Shown in pieces: positions 55,384 to 64,000 of a DNA stretch of 64,000 nt. This stretch comes from CBDBBY01 sp965205055 (lineage in GTDB: Bacteria; Pseudomonadota; Alphaproteobacteria; Rhodobacterales; Rhodobacteraceae). Within the stretch, counting starts at the first letter, position 1. The number at the start of each line of letters is the position of its first letter. Where the stretch lies: positions 1,860,001 to 1,924,000 of the forward strand of contig OZ242030.1 in the NCBI GenBank assembly GCA_965205055.1, given 5' to 3'. A model generated the notes under the pieces. It was not told where the DNA came from and made no database searches. It saw only the letters and a list, made by a program, of their open reading frames with translations. The translations under genes and the position numbers were made by a program.

Positions 55384-56595
55384 GTGAACAAGCCCTCTGA
55401 CTTAAATTTCAAGCCCGGCCCAGGAGAAACTCCACCGTTCTTGGCGGGCCGCAAAAAAGAAAAAGAAGAAATCAAGTTGATACTTGACCGTCTGAAAGAC
55501 GGCAAAAGCCCTGGGCAAAACATCGTCTTGATCGGCCCTCGAGGGAACGGAAAGACCGTTCTATTGCAGTGGGTGAAAGAAGAAGTCGGTAGCTACAAAG
55601 GCAAAGTCAAATGTGTAACACTGAATTCCCATCGTTTCCGGACGCACGATGACCTCGTCGGATCACTGAAGAGTCCGGAAGAGTTTCCAGAAAGATTTAA
55701 AGTAGAACGGACTAGGGCAAAGACGCCTATCTTTGATGTTGCAGTTCCGCGCCGAGAAGCAAAGAAGGAAATGCTCAGGGATGTATTGGAGCGGAGGTGT
55801 TCCGAAAGCGGCTTGGCGATATTGATCGACGAGGCGCACACATTGAATAGGCATCCGGATGAAGTTCGCAATTTTTTCCAAGAAGTGCAAATGCTTGCAA
55901 GTGCTGGTCGTCCATTGCTGCTGATCCTTGCCGGCACCCCGAATATCACGCGGCGCTTCATCGAAATTGATATCTCATTTTGGAACCGAATAAAGAAATT
56001 CGGCATTGGGCTCCTCGACGATGCGGATGCGAAAGAAGCTCTCCGAACTCCCTTGCAGAAGATGGGTTACAACATTAAGGATAAAGCGCTTGATCGGGCG
56101 ACCAGTGAAGCGCAGCGCTATCCCTATTTTCTTCAGATTGTAGGTTCCAAGCTGCATCGGGTGGCCGAGGCGGAGCTTGGCATTGGTAGCGAAAAAGAAG
56201 TCGGCTGCGCAATACTCGATCAAGCTTTGACGGAGTTTGGTGCTGAGCGGGATAACTACTATAACCTCCGTTATCAAGAACTTAGAGAGGCCGGCATCCT
56301 GCACGTAGCGTATGCGGTTGCGTCGCGTTTTGTTTCGCGCAAGGAGAGATCGATTACTGGCGGCGCGTTGGAAATTACAATTGAAAACTGCGTCGACGGG
56401 AAAGAATTGACGGATAACGAGGTAGCTAAACTTGCTGTAGATTTTGAAAGCAAGCTTCGAGATAATGGTTTTGTTTGGAGTCCGATTGGAAAAGAGCGCT
56501 GTTGCTGTGAGCCCGGAATTCCGAGCCTGATGAACTACATATTGGGATGGAAAGATGATCGTGATCGTGAACTTGCGCGAATCCGCGAGTCCTGA
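55384..56595 (+). CDS. AAA ATPase, paralogue 1
   Basis: A 403-residue P-loop ATPase of the AAA_16/STAND-like group. It has FLAGRKKEKEEIKLIL, Walker A GPRGNGKT at residues 51-58, Walker B GLAILIDEAHT, sensor LLLILAGTPNITRRF, and a helical C-terminus ending CEPGIPSLMNYIL. GTG start. The same motifs lie at the same residue numbers in the second copy at 57325. It is lower in GC than that copy, so the two probably came from different sources. No effector domain is seen; the function is unknown, possibly a regulatory or defence ATPase. Confidence 0.75.
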   Translation: MNKPSDLNFKPGPGETPPFLAGRKKEKEEIKLILDRLKDGKSPGQNIVLIGPRGNGKTVLLQWVKEEVGSYKGKVKCVTLNSHRFRTHDDLVGSLKSPEEFPERFKVERTRAKTPIFDVAVPRREAKKEMLRDVLERRCSESGLAILIDEAHTLNRHPDEVRNFFQEVQMLASAGRPLLLILAGTPNITRRFIEIDISFWNRIKKFGIGLLDDADAKEALRTPLQKMGYNIKDKALDRATSEAQRYPYFLQIVGSKLHRVAEAELGIGSEKEVGCAILDQALTEFGAERDNYYNLRYQELREAGILHVAYAVASRFVSRKERSITGGALEITIENCVDGKELTDNEVAKLAVDFESKLRDNGFVWSPIGKERCCCEPGIPSLMNYILGWKDDRDRELARIRES

Positions 56596-56739
56596 CTTCG
56601 CCACTTTATTTTGATCATCACTTGTTTTAAGTGTTTCCGCCTAAATTTTAGTCACTACATCCGACCGTGTTCTAGCGGTTTGCCTTGATCTTTTGATACC
56701 TCTTTGGCGGGAGGGGACGAAGCGCTCCGAGTCAGCCTT

Positions 56740-56880
56740 TCATTTGAGAAGCTTCGCCTCCTTTTTGTTGTGCAACTCGATGAAGTCCAGAATCGACCTC
56801 TTGAGATCCTCGATGGACTCGTAGACGCCGAGCCGGATTCGGTGGCGTTTTTGCGGAGTTTGACGGACGAGGCGGCGGCA
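56740..56880 (-). pseudogene. IS630-family transposase C-terminus
   Basis: The minus strand reads LGVYESIEDLKRSILDFIEL then HNKKEAKLLK, the C-terminal signature of IS630 transposases. The KPFKW motif is altered to KLLK. Truncated. Confidence 0.6.
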
Positions 56881-57049
56881 AAGCACCCTCCTTCGGTCCG
56901 CGAGCATGACGGCGTTGCGGCGCATTGTCGGCGCGAGGGCGGCTGGCTTGCCGTCACGAGGTGGCGGTCGACGCTGCTCTGTCGGGACTTCAGGACATGC
57001 GGCATGGACGACGAGGCGGCAGTGGGAAATTGATAGGTCGACGGCGCCG

Positions 57050-57130
57050 GATGCTGCCACGAAAACATGCGTTGGCCCGACTTCCTCGAATTGAGGGCTT
57101 GTCGCGGTGCGGCGGCCTCGCCAAAAAACA
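57050..57130 (+). pseudogene. ISKra4-like transposase C-terminus
   Basis: NMRWPDFLELRACRGAA and the IS end CCAAAAAACATGAAACGCA. Very short remnant. Confidence 0.5.
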
Positions 57131-57324
57131 TGAAACGCAACCAACTTTGCTTTCATTGTCGAAATGATTAATGGTTTGGCGTATAAAGGACTCAAATCGG
57201 TCGGGGGACTGACCGCTTCCCGCCGTCGGCGTTGAAATCGGCGTCGGCTACGCAGCCAGTCGGTCGATCGGTTCGCCGTATTGGAATCGCCAGCCCCAAG
57301 ACTGCGCCGATGCAGGAACCGAGC

Positions 57325-58515
57325 ATGACCGCAGGCCCAAATCCGAAATTCGCGCCCGGCGCAGGAATGACTCCGCCGGTATTGGCCGGGCGCGAACGCG
57401 AGAAGGCCGTGATCATCGAGGCGCTTGAGGACTTGGGGGACGGGTTCAATCCGACCGCGAACATCGCTCTGATCGGGCCGCGCGGCAACGGCAAGACGGC
57501 TCTGCTCCGATGGGTGGAGGCACAAGTCGATCACCTCGGAGGCAAAATCAAATGCGTAAGTTTGAATCCCGATAGTTTCAGTTCGCACTCCGACCTCGTA
57601 GAGGCGCTCGCTGATCACGGGATGCTCGCGACCCTCCTGGGCGAAGGATATTCGGGAAGCATAAATTTGCTCGGATCGGGAATCAGCTTGTCGCAACAAG
57701 CGTCCCCGAAAAAATTGCTCAGACCCGTCCTGGAGAAAATGTGCTCAAACAGCGGCCTGGCGTTGCTGGTCGACGAGGCGCATACTCTGCATCACAATCC
57801 GGAAGTCGCGCGAGCTTTCTTCAACGATGCGCAGGCGCTTGCCGGCGAAGGGCGGCCATTGCTGCTGATCCTCGCCGGCACCCCGGACACGTCATCGCGC
57901 CTGAACGGGATCGAGGCTACGTTCTGGAACCGCCTGGACAAAGTCGGCATCGGGCTCCTCGACATGGCGGCTTCGCGGGAGGCGCTCCGGGCGCCCTTGG
58001 AGCGGATGGGCTACCGCATCGAGTCGGACACGCTGGATCAGGCGGCCGATGCGGCGCAGCGCTATCCCTATTTCATTCAGCTTGTCGGGAAGGAATTGCA
58101 TCGGTCCGCCAAGGCCGGACCGGACAAGCTCGTCGACGGCGACAGAATCGGCGGCGCGATCCTGGAGCAGGCATTGAACGCATTCCGCATTGCGAGCAAC
58201 GCTTACTTTGCCGACCGCCATCATGAACTTCGGACCATCGGCATATTGTCTTCGGCCGAAGCCGTTGCGCGACTCTTCGTGGCGCAGAAGACGATATCGA
58301 TTTCTGCCAATGAGATCGAATCGGCCATCGACCGGAGCATTGACAAAAAGCTGGAAGACAGGGCGAAAGAAAGCGGCGGGATTGAGCCGGCCTTGTGGGT
58401 TGAGGCCAATCTTCGGAACGTCGGCTTCATTTGGAGCCGGTTCGGGAATGAAGACCGCTGCGAACCCGGAATTCCCAGCCTGATGAACTACGTCATCGAT
58501 CGGGCGGCGAGCTGA
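57325..58515 (+). CDS. AAA ATPase, paralogue 2
   Basis: A 396-residue homologue of the protein at 55384: VLAGREREKAVIIEAL, Walker A GPRGNGKT at residues 51-58, Walker B GLALLVDEAHTL, LLLILAGTPDTSSRL and the C-terminal CEPGIPSLMNYVI are shared. The central region differs (GYSGSINLLGSGISLSQQ against charged residues in paralogue 1). The start at 57325 keeps the motif numbering identical to paralogue 1 and has an AGGA site; an ATG at 57310 is also in frame. Both genes have the same orientation with IS relics between, so they are not a simple tandem duplication. Confidence 0.75.
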   Translation: MTAGPNPKFAPGAGMTPPVLAGREREKAVIIEALEDLGDGFNPTANIALIGPRGNGKTALLRWVEAQVDHLGGKIKCVSLNPDSFSSHSDLVEALADHGMLATLLGEGYSGSINLLGSGISLSQQASPKKLLRPVLEKMCSNSGLALLVDEAHTLHHNPEVARAFFNDAQALAGEGRPLLLILAGTPDTSSRLNGIEATFWNRLDKVGIGLLDMAASREALRAPLERMGYRIESDTLDQAADAAQRYPYFIQLVGKELHRSAKAGPDKLVDGDRIGGAILEQALNAFRIASNAYFADRHHELRTIGILSSAEAVARLFVAQKTISISANEIESAIDRSIDKKLEDRAKESGGIEPALWVEANLRNVGFIWSRFGNEDRCEPGIPSLMNYVIDRAAS

Positions 58516-58689
58516 AGCGAATTCGCGGACCGGCATGCCCCGATCCTCCGTCCGGAAGAAAACGGATTTGACTTTGCGCAGCCGGCGTACGAATTCAGGC
58601 ATCGTCGCGATTCCGCCTTTTCGGCAAAGCGACGGAATCCGGCCGCATGCGATCGGCCGGACCGGGTCGGGCGCATCCCATATTTTTGG

Positions 58690-58960
58690 TCATGCAGCCG
58701 CGCGCGGCATTCCCCCGATTGATGATTTCGGGCCTGCGGCTGTTTTCGAAGCGGCATCCGGCGGCGAGCAGGGCGTTGGCGACCGCTTTCGACCGGCGTC
58801 ATCCCGATTGTTCGAACCGGTTCCCGACGATGTGCTTGCAGACGCTTCCGCGACGCCGGATCCGACCTGCAATCCGCGTGCGCGGTAGAGGCCGCAGCGC
58901 ATTCGGTCCCTGTTGGCCTCGTAGTGGCGGACGCGGACCGCGACGCCTTCCGCCCGAGTT
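58690..58960 (-). pseudogene. ISKra4-like transposase C-terminal fragment
   Basis: VRHYEANRDRMRCGLYRARG then LQVGSGVAEA, followed by frameshifted C-terminal sequence. It is oriented opposite to the fragment at 59040. Confidence 0.5.
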
Positions 58961-59039
58961 GCGGCCGGCGGATGGAGCAGTACGGCCGGGCCGGGAAGAT
59001 GCCGAGGAAGGGACGTCGGCGACGCCGGAGTTCCGATTC

Positions 59040-59170
59040 TCGCGCGCGAGGTCGGCAAGCGGGAGGGAGCCAACGCCGTGCCCGCCACGGGATGCTGCTT
59101 CGAAAACATGCGCCGGCCCGACTTCCTCGATTGGAGGGCCGGTCATGCCGCCGCCCAACCCAAGAAAACG
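59040..59170 (+). pseudogene. ISKra4-like transposase C-terminus and IS end
   Basis: CCFENMRRPDFLDWRAGHAA then the IS end AACCCAAGAAAACGGGATGC, which is also found at 21.4 and 26.2 kb. Confidence 0.55.
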
Positions 59171-59631
59171 GGATGCACCCGCGCCGAGTGTATTTGCTGC
59201 ATTTGCGCGCTGAAGTCATGGCACCGCCATTCGATTCTCCGCGTTGAATTCGGGCATGGCCGAAATGGCCGAGTCCGGCAGACAGGGCTGTAAACGGCCC
59301 GGATCGAAGGATCCGAACCGGCGCATCCGCACTTCCGCAATAAATTCGTGGACGACCCGCGCGGGTTTCCGAAAGCGGCTCCGACGGCCTCGATGCGCTC
59401 AGCCATGCTGCTGCCCATCGCTCAACCAACTGGAGTTGGAGACAAATGTCCGCGTGAGTGTCTTCGGCTTCTTGCTCTATTCGGCGGGCTGGCGACTTCG
59501 TTCGATCCGCAAAACGCGCTTCAGGCTCGCTTGCATGGTCCCTTGGTCTGCCCTCAAGTCGGATCATGGCGGACGGCCCGCTGTGCGAAAAAAACTGGGC
59601 GGTGATCGAATTGAATATCGAAAATCATGAC

Positions 59632-59988
59632 ATGGCCGGAAGCTTGGCAATCAGGAAAAGAGCGTCGAACGGAAGCCTATGGTCCGAGACGGAGATCGAT
59701 GTTCTTGTCGAACACTGGCAGCAGGGGCTGAAGATGGGGGAGATCGCGGCCTTGCTGGGCCGTTCGAAGAAATCGGTGGTGGTCAAGGCAAGCAGGCTGG
59801 GTCTCACGAGGCGCAGCTATCTGAACGAGAACCACATTCAGCGCGCGAAACGCAACGGAAAAACCCGGTCATGTCTTTTATGCCGAGCGCGGTTCTACTC
59901 GGAAGGACCCGGAAATCGCATTTGCGCCAAATGCAAGCAGGGCGAATATTGGGAAACCGGCGGCGACAGCTTCTGCTCCAGCCATTGA
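59632..59988 (+). CDS. GcrA-like DNA-binding protein with C-terminal zinc motif
   Basis: A 118-residue protein. An N-terminal Myb/GcrA-like helix-turn-helix (LWSETEIDVLVEHWQQGLKM, then EIAALLGRSKKSVVVKASRL) is joined to CLLCRARF and NRICAKCKQGE, which give four cysteines for a zinc knuckle. GcrA-type domains are an alphaproteobacterial hallmark. The start at 59632 is uncertain (ATG at 59566 is also in frame). It ends one base before the primase gene, so the two form an operon; it may regulate replication or transfer of the element (inference). Confidence 0.7.
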   Translation: MAGSLAIRKRASNGSLWSETEIDVLVEHWQQGLKMGEIAALLGRSKKSVVVKASRLGLTRRSYLNENHIQRAKRNGKTRSCLLCRARFYSEGPGNRICAKCKQGEYWETGGDSFCSSH

Positions 59989-59989
59989 A

Positions 59990-61390
59990 ATGGACCGTCT
60001 GCCGACATCGCGGATGGCGACCGCCGAGCCCCGTTCCCGAAATATCTTTGACCACGACAATGCCAAACGCGCTTACATTGAGGATGTGAAATCGGCGCTG
60101 CCGCTGGGCGCAACCATCGAACGCCTGTCCAACATCAAGCTCCAAAAAACGTCGGGCGGATTCAAGACATGCTGCCCATTCCACGACGACAAGACGCCGT
60201 CCCTCCATGTGCGCGAGGACCGCGGCTTGTTCTGCTGTTTCGGAGCCGGATGCGGAGCGGAAGGCGATGTTCTGGATTTCGTCCAGAAATGGTTCGGAGT
60301 CGGATTCTCGGAAGCCTTGGCCAGAGCGGGCGAACTCGCGGGCTTGCCGCCGCCCGGAGCAAAACGCGGGCCGCCCGGCAAACCTCGCGATTTCGAATCC
60401 GATGCTTGGCGAGCGGCGGTTCCCCAAAGGCGCAAGACCGCGGCTGCACCGCTTGTCCCGTCGTCGAAATTCCTGAAGCCGTTTCCGCAGGACCTCGCGC
60501 TTCCGCGCCCCGGCGAACTCGTTGCGGTTCGCGATGACGAAAGGAGCCGAATATTCGAATTGCGGCCGACGTACGTCCATCGCTACAAAGACATCGAAGG
60601 CGAAACCCGCTGCCTCGTGCTGCGCGCGGAATCCCGCAGCAAGGGCAAATTCTTCGTTCAGGTCGGATTCAACGAAGGCGAAGGCGCCGCTATGCGGTCG
60701 CCATTGCCGCTGATCCGCTTTCCCACCGGCACATCGCGGCCGGTATACGGTCTTGAAGACGTGCCGGTTTGGTCGGATTCAAACGGAACGAGCATACTTC
60801 TCGTGGAAGGCGAGAAAACCAGAGACTGCGCCGCCGGACTGCTGCCGGTCGGACCGACCGGCATCCTGGTTCTCTCCAACATGGGCGGTTGCAATGCGGC
60901 CGGCCGGGCCGACTGGTCGCCGGTTGTCGATGCGATCAGATCCCGAGGCGAACTCGTCGAACCTGTAGAGGTGGTCGTGTGGCCGGACGCCGACACGCCT
61001 GCGGTCCGACCGAACGGTCAGGTCGTAGACAGCCAAGCGGCCTATGCCGAATCCTTGGAACGGTCGCTTGCCGCTGCGGCGGCAGGCGCGAGCGGGGTGA
61101 AATTCACATTCCGGCGAGTCAAGCCTCCGAGCGGAGTCAAGCCGGGTTGGGATTTGGCCGATGCGCACGCCGAAGGATGGACGCGCGAACATGTTCTGGC
61201 AGCAATCGAACGCGGCGGAGACCGGCTCGGATTGAACGAATTCCGGCCTCCGACGCACCGCTTTCGCGGAGGTGACGAGCCGCATTCGCTCGACTGCACA
61301 GGCGTTTCCGCGCGAAGCGACGGCATATCAAGCGCATGCGGCGCAGATGCAAGCTCGTTCATTCCGGAACTCAGCCCGGCGCAGAACTGA
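59990..61390 (+). CDS. CHC2 zinc-finger and TOPRIM primase of a mobile element
   Basis: A 466-residue primase-like protein. The zinc finger is TCCPFHDDKTPSLHV then GLFCCFGAGCGAEGDVLDF, as in DnaG/phage and plasmid primases. The TOPRIM motif is SILLVEGEKTRDCAAGL, with VVVWPDADTPAV providing the Asp-x-Asp. The linker is Pro/Arg rich. There is no helicase domain. Such primases act in conjugative lagging-strand synthesis or in replication of integrative elements. It follows the GcrA-like gene by one base. The last 60 residues are low-complexity and may not be conserved. Confidence 0.85.
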   Translation: MDRLPTSRMATAEPRSRNIFDHDNAKRAYIEDVKSALPLGATIERLSNIKLQKTSGGFKTCCPFHDDKTPSLHVREDRGLFCCFGAGCGAEGDVLDFVQKWFGVGFSEALARAGELAGLPPPGAKRGPPGKPRDFESDAWRAAVPQRRKTAAAPLVPSSKFLKPFPQDLALPRPGELVAVRDDERSRIFELRPTYVHRYKDIEGETRCLVLRAESRSKGKFFVQVGFNEGEGAAMRSPLPLIRFPTGTSRPVYGLEDVPVWSDSNGTSILLVEGEKTRDCAAGLLPVGPTGILVLSNMGGCNAAGRADWSPVVDAIRSRGELVEPVEVVVWPDADTPAVRPNGQVVDSQAAYAESLERSLAAAAAGASGVKFTFRRVKPPSGVKPGWDLADAHAEGWTREHVLAAIERGGDRLGLNEFRPPTHRFRGGDEPHSLDCTGVSARSDGISSACGADASSFIPELSPAQN

Positions 61391-61601
61391 TGCGGCTGGG
61401 GTTGCAGCTCATGTTTGTTGGATAGCGTCGGTTCCGCGCTCTTGCGCGTCGCGCAAGCTCGGTGTTTTGAAGTCTGCAATCGGAACCGGCAAGGTTCAGC
61501 ATGCGGCGTTTCCGGACCAGTTTTCGGAGGTCCGCGAACGGCGGGCACCGAGCATCTGTCAGCGAGCATCCAATAATGGCCCCTGTAGGCATCCAAAGGT
61601 G

Positions 61602-62460
61602 CTATCCCGTTTCTCCAAGCACTCGCAGAGCACTCTCCTTCAGGATCAGCTGCAGTACCTCATCCTTGAAGGGCGCGGCTTCGAAATCTGCGACCCGCCG
61701 GTCGAGCGTGATTGCAGGCCAGTCGGAGCCGTAATGCATCTTCCTCTTCAGGATCGAATTGGCGTAGTGGATGAAGGCGTCCGGAAAGCATTTCGGCGAC
61801 CGGCTGGATGTGTCGCAATGGACATTCGGCTTGTGCCGGCAGACGGCGAGCCCCTCTTCGGTCCGAGGAAAGCTGGGATGCGCCAGTATGATCCGCATGT
61901 CCGGAAAATCCGCCGCGACGTCGTCCAAATGCGTCGGTTTTGAATGCTTCGGCCGCATGTCCATTCCGCTGCGCATTTCGGGCCGGCACCGGTCTGCTCC
62001 GTGTCGCAAAGCGTGATCACGCCCTCTTCGGCGCAAGCCCCCGATACCGTACGGCAAGCGTCGCTATCATTCGGGAAAAACCCCTGAATGGTCGTGCGGA
62101 ACTTGAAGCCGCGAACGCCGCACTCGTTCGCTCCGGCCTTGCCCTTGTGCGGATCAACCGAGGCGAAGGGAATAAGCATGTCGTCGTTCTCGGCGCAGAG
62201 CTCCGCCGCCTCTTAGTTGGAATAGCGTCGAAAGCCCGTCTCGCACTCGGCATCAAGCGGGAAAATCACCGCGGCGATATTGCGCTCTCGATAGCAGGCA
62301 GCCGTATCCTGCACATTCGGCGACATGCCCTCGGCGTCCGCCGGGTTCGCAAAAATGAGCCGCCATGCCGACTTGTACCCGTTGGCGCGGCAGCCATTGC
62401 AGGGATCCTCGGCATGGGTATGGAAATCGATGGCTCAGACCTCGGCGAAATCGACCATGA
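61602..62460 (-). pseudogene. amidohydrolase (amidohydro_2 type), broken
   Basis: Reading from 62460, AIDFHTHAEDPCNGC gives the metal-binding HxH. IPFASVDPHKGKAGA and RGFKFRTTIQGFFPND follow after an in-frame TAA near 62215. After a frameshift near 61970, ADFPDMRIILAHPSFPRTEE and KRKMHYGSDWPAITLDRR finish the enzyme at 61602. The family includes aromatic acid decarboxylases and hydrolases. At least two lesions make it inactive. It is divergent from the crotonase gene. Confidence 0.75.
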
Positions 62461-62553
62461 GCGCAGCCTGACGAATGCTATCCAAGGGAAAACGCTATAC
62501 GGTGGAACAGTTATCCAATACAACAAGCCTCAATCGGGAATGAGGGCATCGAA

Positions 62554-63336
62554 ATGGCGGACGGAAGCAGCAGCGGATCCGCGATCAGGCTGAAGATCGA
62601 AGACGGCATCGCCACGCTCGCCTTCAATCGCCCCGAAAAGCGCAATGCCATCAACGAGGCGCTGGTGAACGCCTTGGACGACTTTTTCTCCAATCCGCCG
62701 GACGATGTGACGGCGGCCATCCTGACCGGCAGCGGCGGACATTTCTGCGCGGGGCTTGATCTGGTGGAACACGAGAGCCGCACTCCGGTCGAAAACGTCC
62801 ATCACTCGCGCGAATGGCATCGCGTGACGGAGCAGATCGAATTCGGAGGGCTGCCGGTCATCTCGGTGCTGACCGGAGCTGTGATCGGCGGCGGGCTCGA
62901 GATCGCCGCGAGCACCCACGTGCGCATTGCGGAGCCGTCGGCGCGATTTCAGCTGCCGGAAGGACGCCGGGGGATCTTCGTCGGCGGCGGAGCCGCGGTG
63001 CGAGTCGGCAATCTGCTGGGAGCCGACCGCATGCGCGAGATGATGCTTACGGGGCGCGTTTACGGCGCCGAGAAAGGCGCGGCGCTCGGCCTCGCGCATT
63101 ACTCGGTCGACAAAGGCCAAGGCATGCAGCTGGCGCGGGAACTCGCCCGGAAAATCTCCGACAACGCGCAGTTCTCGAATTTTCTGATGATCCAGGCAAT
63201 TCCGCGGATCAACGACATGTCCCGGGGCGAAGGCCTGTTCACGGAAAGCCTTGCTGCCGCGATTTCGCAGGCAACCGATGATGCGAGGGAAGGCTTGCGC
63301 GCTTTCCTCGAGAAGCGGCCGCCCAAGTTCCGGTAG
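62554..63336 (+). CDS. enoyl-CoA hydratase/crotonase family protein
   Basis: A 260-residue crotonase. IATLAFNRPEKRNAINEALV, the oxyanion-hole segment GHFCAGLDLVEHE and the second loop LTGAVIGGGLEIAASTHVRI are followed by the usual helical C-terminus. The classical catalytic Glu of hydratases is not clear (ARFQLPEGRRGIFVGGGAAV has Glu at the expected loop). It may act as hydratase, isomerase or hydrolase on an aromatic-derived CoA ester. It is followed by the hydroxylase gene after three bases, so the two are in one operon. Confidence 0.88.
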   Translation: MADGSSSGSAIRLKIEDGIATLAFNRPEKRNAINEALVNALDDFFSNPPDDVTAAILTGSGGHFCAGLDLVEHESRTPVENVHHSREWHRVTEQIEFGGLPVISVLTGAVIGGGLEIAASTHVRIAEPSARFQLPEGRRGIFVGGGAAVRVGNLLGADRMREMMLTGRVYGAEKGAALGLAHYSVDKGQGMQLARELARKISDNAQFSNFLMIQAIPRINDMSRGEGLFTESLAAAISQATDDAREGLRAFLEKRPPKFR

Positions 63337-63339
63337 CTC

Positions 63340-64000
63340 ATGATGCAGTTTCACCGCGACGGCTTCCGCGAGGGCGATCCCGATCTGATGCCGTGTGCGG
63401 ATGTTCTCTCCTCTGACGAAATTGACGTTCTGATAGTGGGTGCCGGACCGGCCGGGTTGACGCTGGCGGCCTATTTGGCAGGCTTCCCGGAATTCCGGAC
63501 TCTCATCGTCGAACAAAAATCCGGCCCGATGCGGTTGGGCCAAGCGGACGGCATATCTTGCCGGTCGATGGAAATGTTCAACTGCTTCGGCTTCGCGGAA
63601 AGGGTCATGCGCGAAGCTTATTGGGTGAACGAATCCGTCTTCTGGAAACCCGATCCGTCGGACCCGTCGCGCATCGCGAGAAGCGGGCGAGTCCAGGACG
63701 TCGAGGACGGCCTTTCCGAAATGCCGCATGTCATTCTGAATCAAGCCCGAGTGCACGACATGTATCTTGACGTGATGCGCACGTCGGCGACGCGGCTGGA
63801 GCCGGCGTACGGGCGCAGGTTTCTGGACCTGTCCTATGACGCTTCGAATCCGAACGCCCTTGTCGACGTGACCTTGGCGCAATGTGATCGCGAAGGGAAT
63901 GAGCGCGCGGAAACCTTGCGGGCCCGCTATGTCGTCGGCTGCGAAGGCGCCCGCAGCCGAGTGCGGTCCGCAATCGGACAAACCTTGCGAGGCGATTCCG
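63340..64000 (+). CDS. FAD-dependent aromatic hydroxylase, partial
   Basis: The N-terminal 220 residues of a flavoprotein monooxygenase of the phenol 2-monooxygenase/3-hydroxybenzoate 4-monooxygenase group. The FAD fingerprint is DVLIVGAGPAGLTLAAYLAG; then come GPMRLGQADGISCRSMEMFN and VQDVEDGLSEMPHVILNQAR, and the second FAD motif YVVGCEGARSRVRS. It would hydroxylate a phenolic acid with NAD(P)H and O2. The right edge of the window cuts the gene. The start is one of two adjacent ATGs (63340, 63343). Confidence 0.88.
   Translation, partial: MMQFHRDGFREGDPDLMPCADVLSSDEIDVLIVGAGPAGLTLAAYLAGFPEFRTLIVEQKSGPMRLGQADGISCRSMEMFNCFGFAERVMREAYWVNESVFWKPDPSDPSRIARSGRVQDVEDGLSEMPHVILNQARVHDMYLDVMRTSATRLEPAYGRRFLDLSYDASNPNALVDVTLAQCDREGNERAETLRARYVVGCEGARSRVRSAIGQTLRGDS

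Larger units (their letters stand above)
56596..57324. other. IS relics between the AAA paralogues
   Basis: It holds the end of an IS630-type transposase on the minus strand (about 56740-56880) and an ISKra4-like C-terminus on the plus strand (about 57050-57130) with its IS end. Nothing else is supported. Confidence 0.45.
58516..59631. other. IS relics and unassigned sequence
   Basis: It holds two head-to-head ISKra4-like C-terminal remnants (58690-58960 minus, 59040-59170 plus). The remainder up to 59631 has only shadow frames. The stretch 59270-59400 loosely resembles the region upstream of the IcmD-like gene. Confidence 0.4.

Noticed and set aside
57020..57038. A GTGGGAAATTGATAG stretch like a MITE end
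   Set aside because: Only about 18 bases match and no other part of the element follows; it may be a relic or chance.
1..64000. tRNA, rRNA, riboswitch and attachment sites
   Set aside because: I looked for T-loop motifs, rRNA-like sequence and flanking direct repe­ats at the mobile region boundaries and found nothing convincing; a tRNAscan-SE and Infernal run would be needed to be sure.

Overview
The window looks like a high-GC alphaproteobacterial accessory region. Pointers are the uniformly high-GC reading frames, a GcrA-like regulator, and a Rieske/ABC/acyl-CoA catabolic operon. It carries parts of a type IVB (Dot/Icm, IncI-like) conjugation system, a CHC2/TOPRIM primase, several defence-type genes and many decayed insertion sequences, so it is probably an integrated conjugative element or plasmid that has been heavily rearranged. 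All identifications were made by reading motifs; nothing was searched against a database.

Layout. 1-2684: minus-strand type IVB transfer genes, ending at the left edge in a DotL/IcmO-like coupling ATPase whose P-loop is interrupted by the start of an intein. 3492-3890: a coiled-coil membrane protein. 4022-16280: a catabolic locus. On the minus strand it has two amino-acid ABC permeases, the ATPase and a Rieske oxygenase with a Glu at the bridging position. A LysR regulator is divergent from a plus-strand operon of a urocanase paralogue, a binding protein, a GSA-type aminotransferase (frameshifted), a CaiB-type CoA-transferase and an acyl-CoA dehydrogenase. A class III aminotransferase (32521-33906) was very probably the next gene, because copies of the dehydrogenase/aminotransferase junction lie at 16.3, 24.9 and 32.4 kb. 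The roughly 16 kb between is a graveyard of IS fragments, segmental duplications, DUF433 antitoxin copies, a DUF3800 relic and a tandem HEPN array.

34.8-44.5 kb: a TbpB-like lipoprotein behind a poly-G tract, then a minus-strand type IVB cluster (IcmD-like, IcmJ/DotN, an unknown protein, IcmB/DotO, a DUF882/M15 peptidase). A 253-bp MITE has landed between the unknown gene and icmB. 44.8-48.3 kb: a defence-type island with an MNT-HEPN fusion and an AAA ATPase + TOPRIM (DUF3226) pair. 49.2-52.7 kb: an ISAs1-family element interrupted by an intact IS21-family element, both with visible target duplications. 53-58.5 kb: an SDH-type proteinase, an XRE fragment and two paralogous AAA ATPases. 59.6-61.4 kb: the GcrA-like protein and the primase. 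61.6-64.0 kb: an aromatic-acid-type cluster (broken amidohydrolase, crotonase, FAD hydroxylase cut by the right edge).

The catabolic genes suggest uptake and breakdown of an imidazole-containing, probably N-methylated compound (inference). The transfer genes are probably partly non-functional: they are split between two sites and carry a MITE and an intein. No tRNA, rRNA or CRISPR array was seen.
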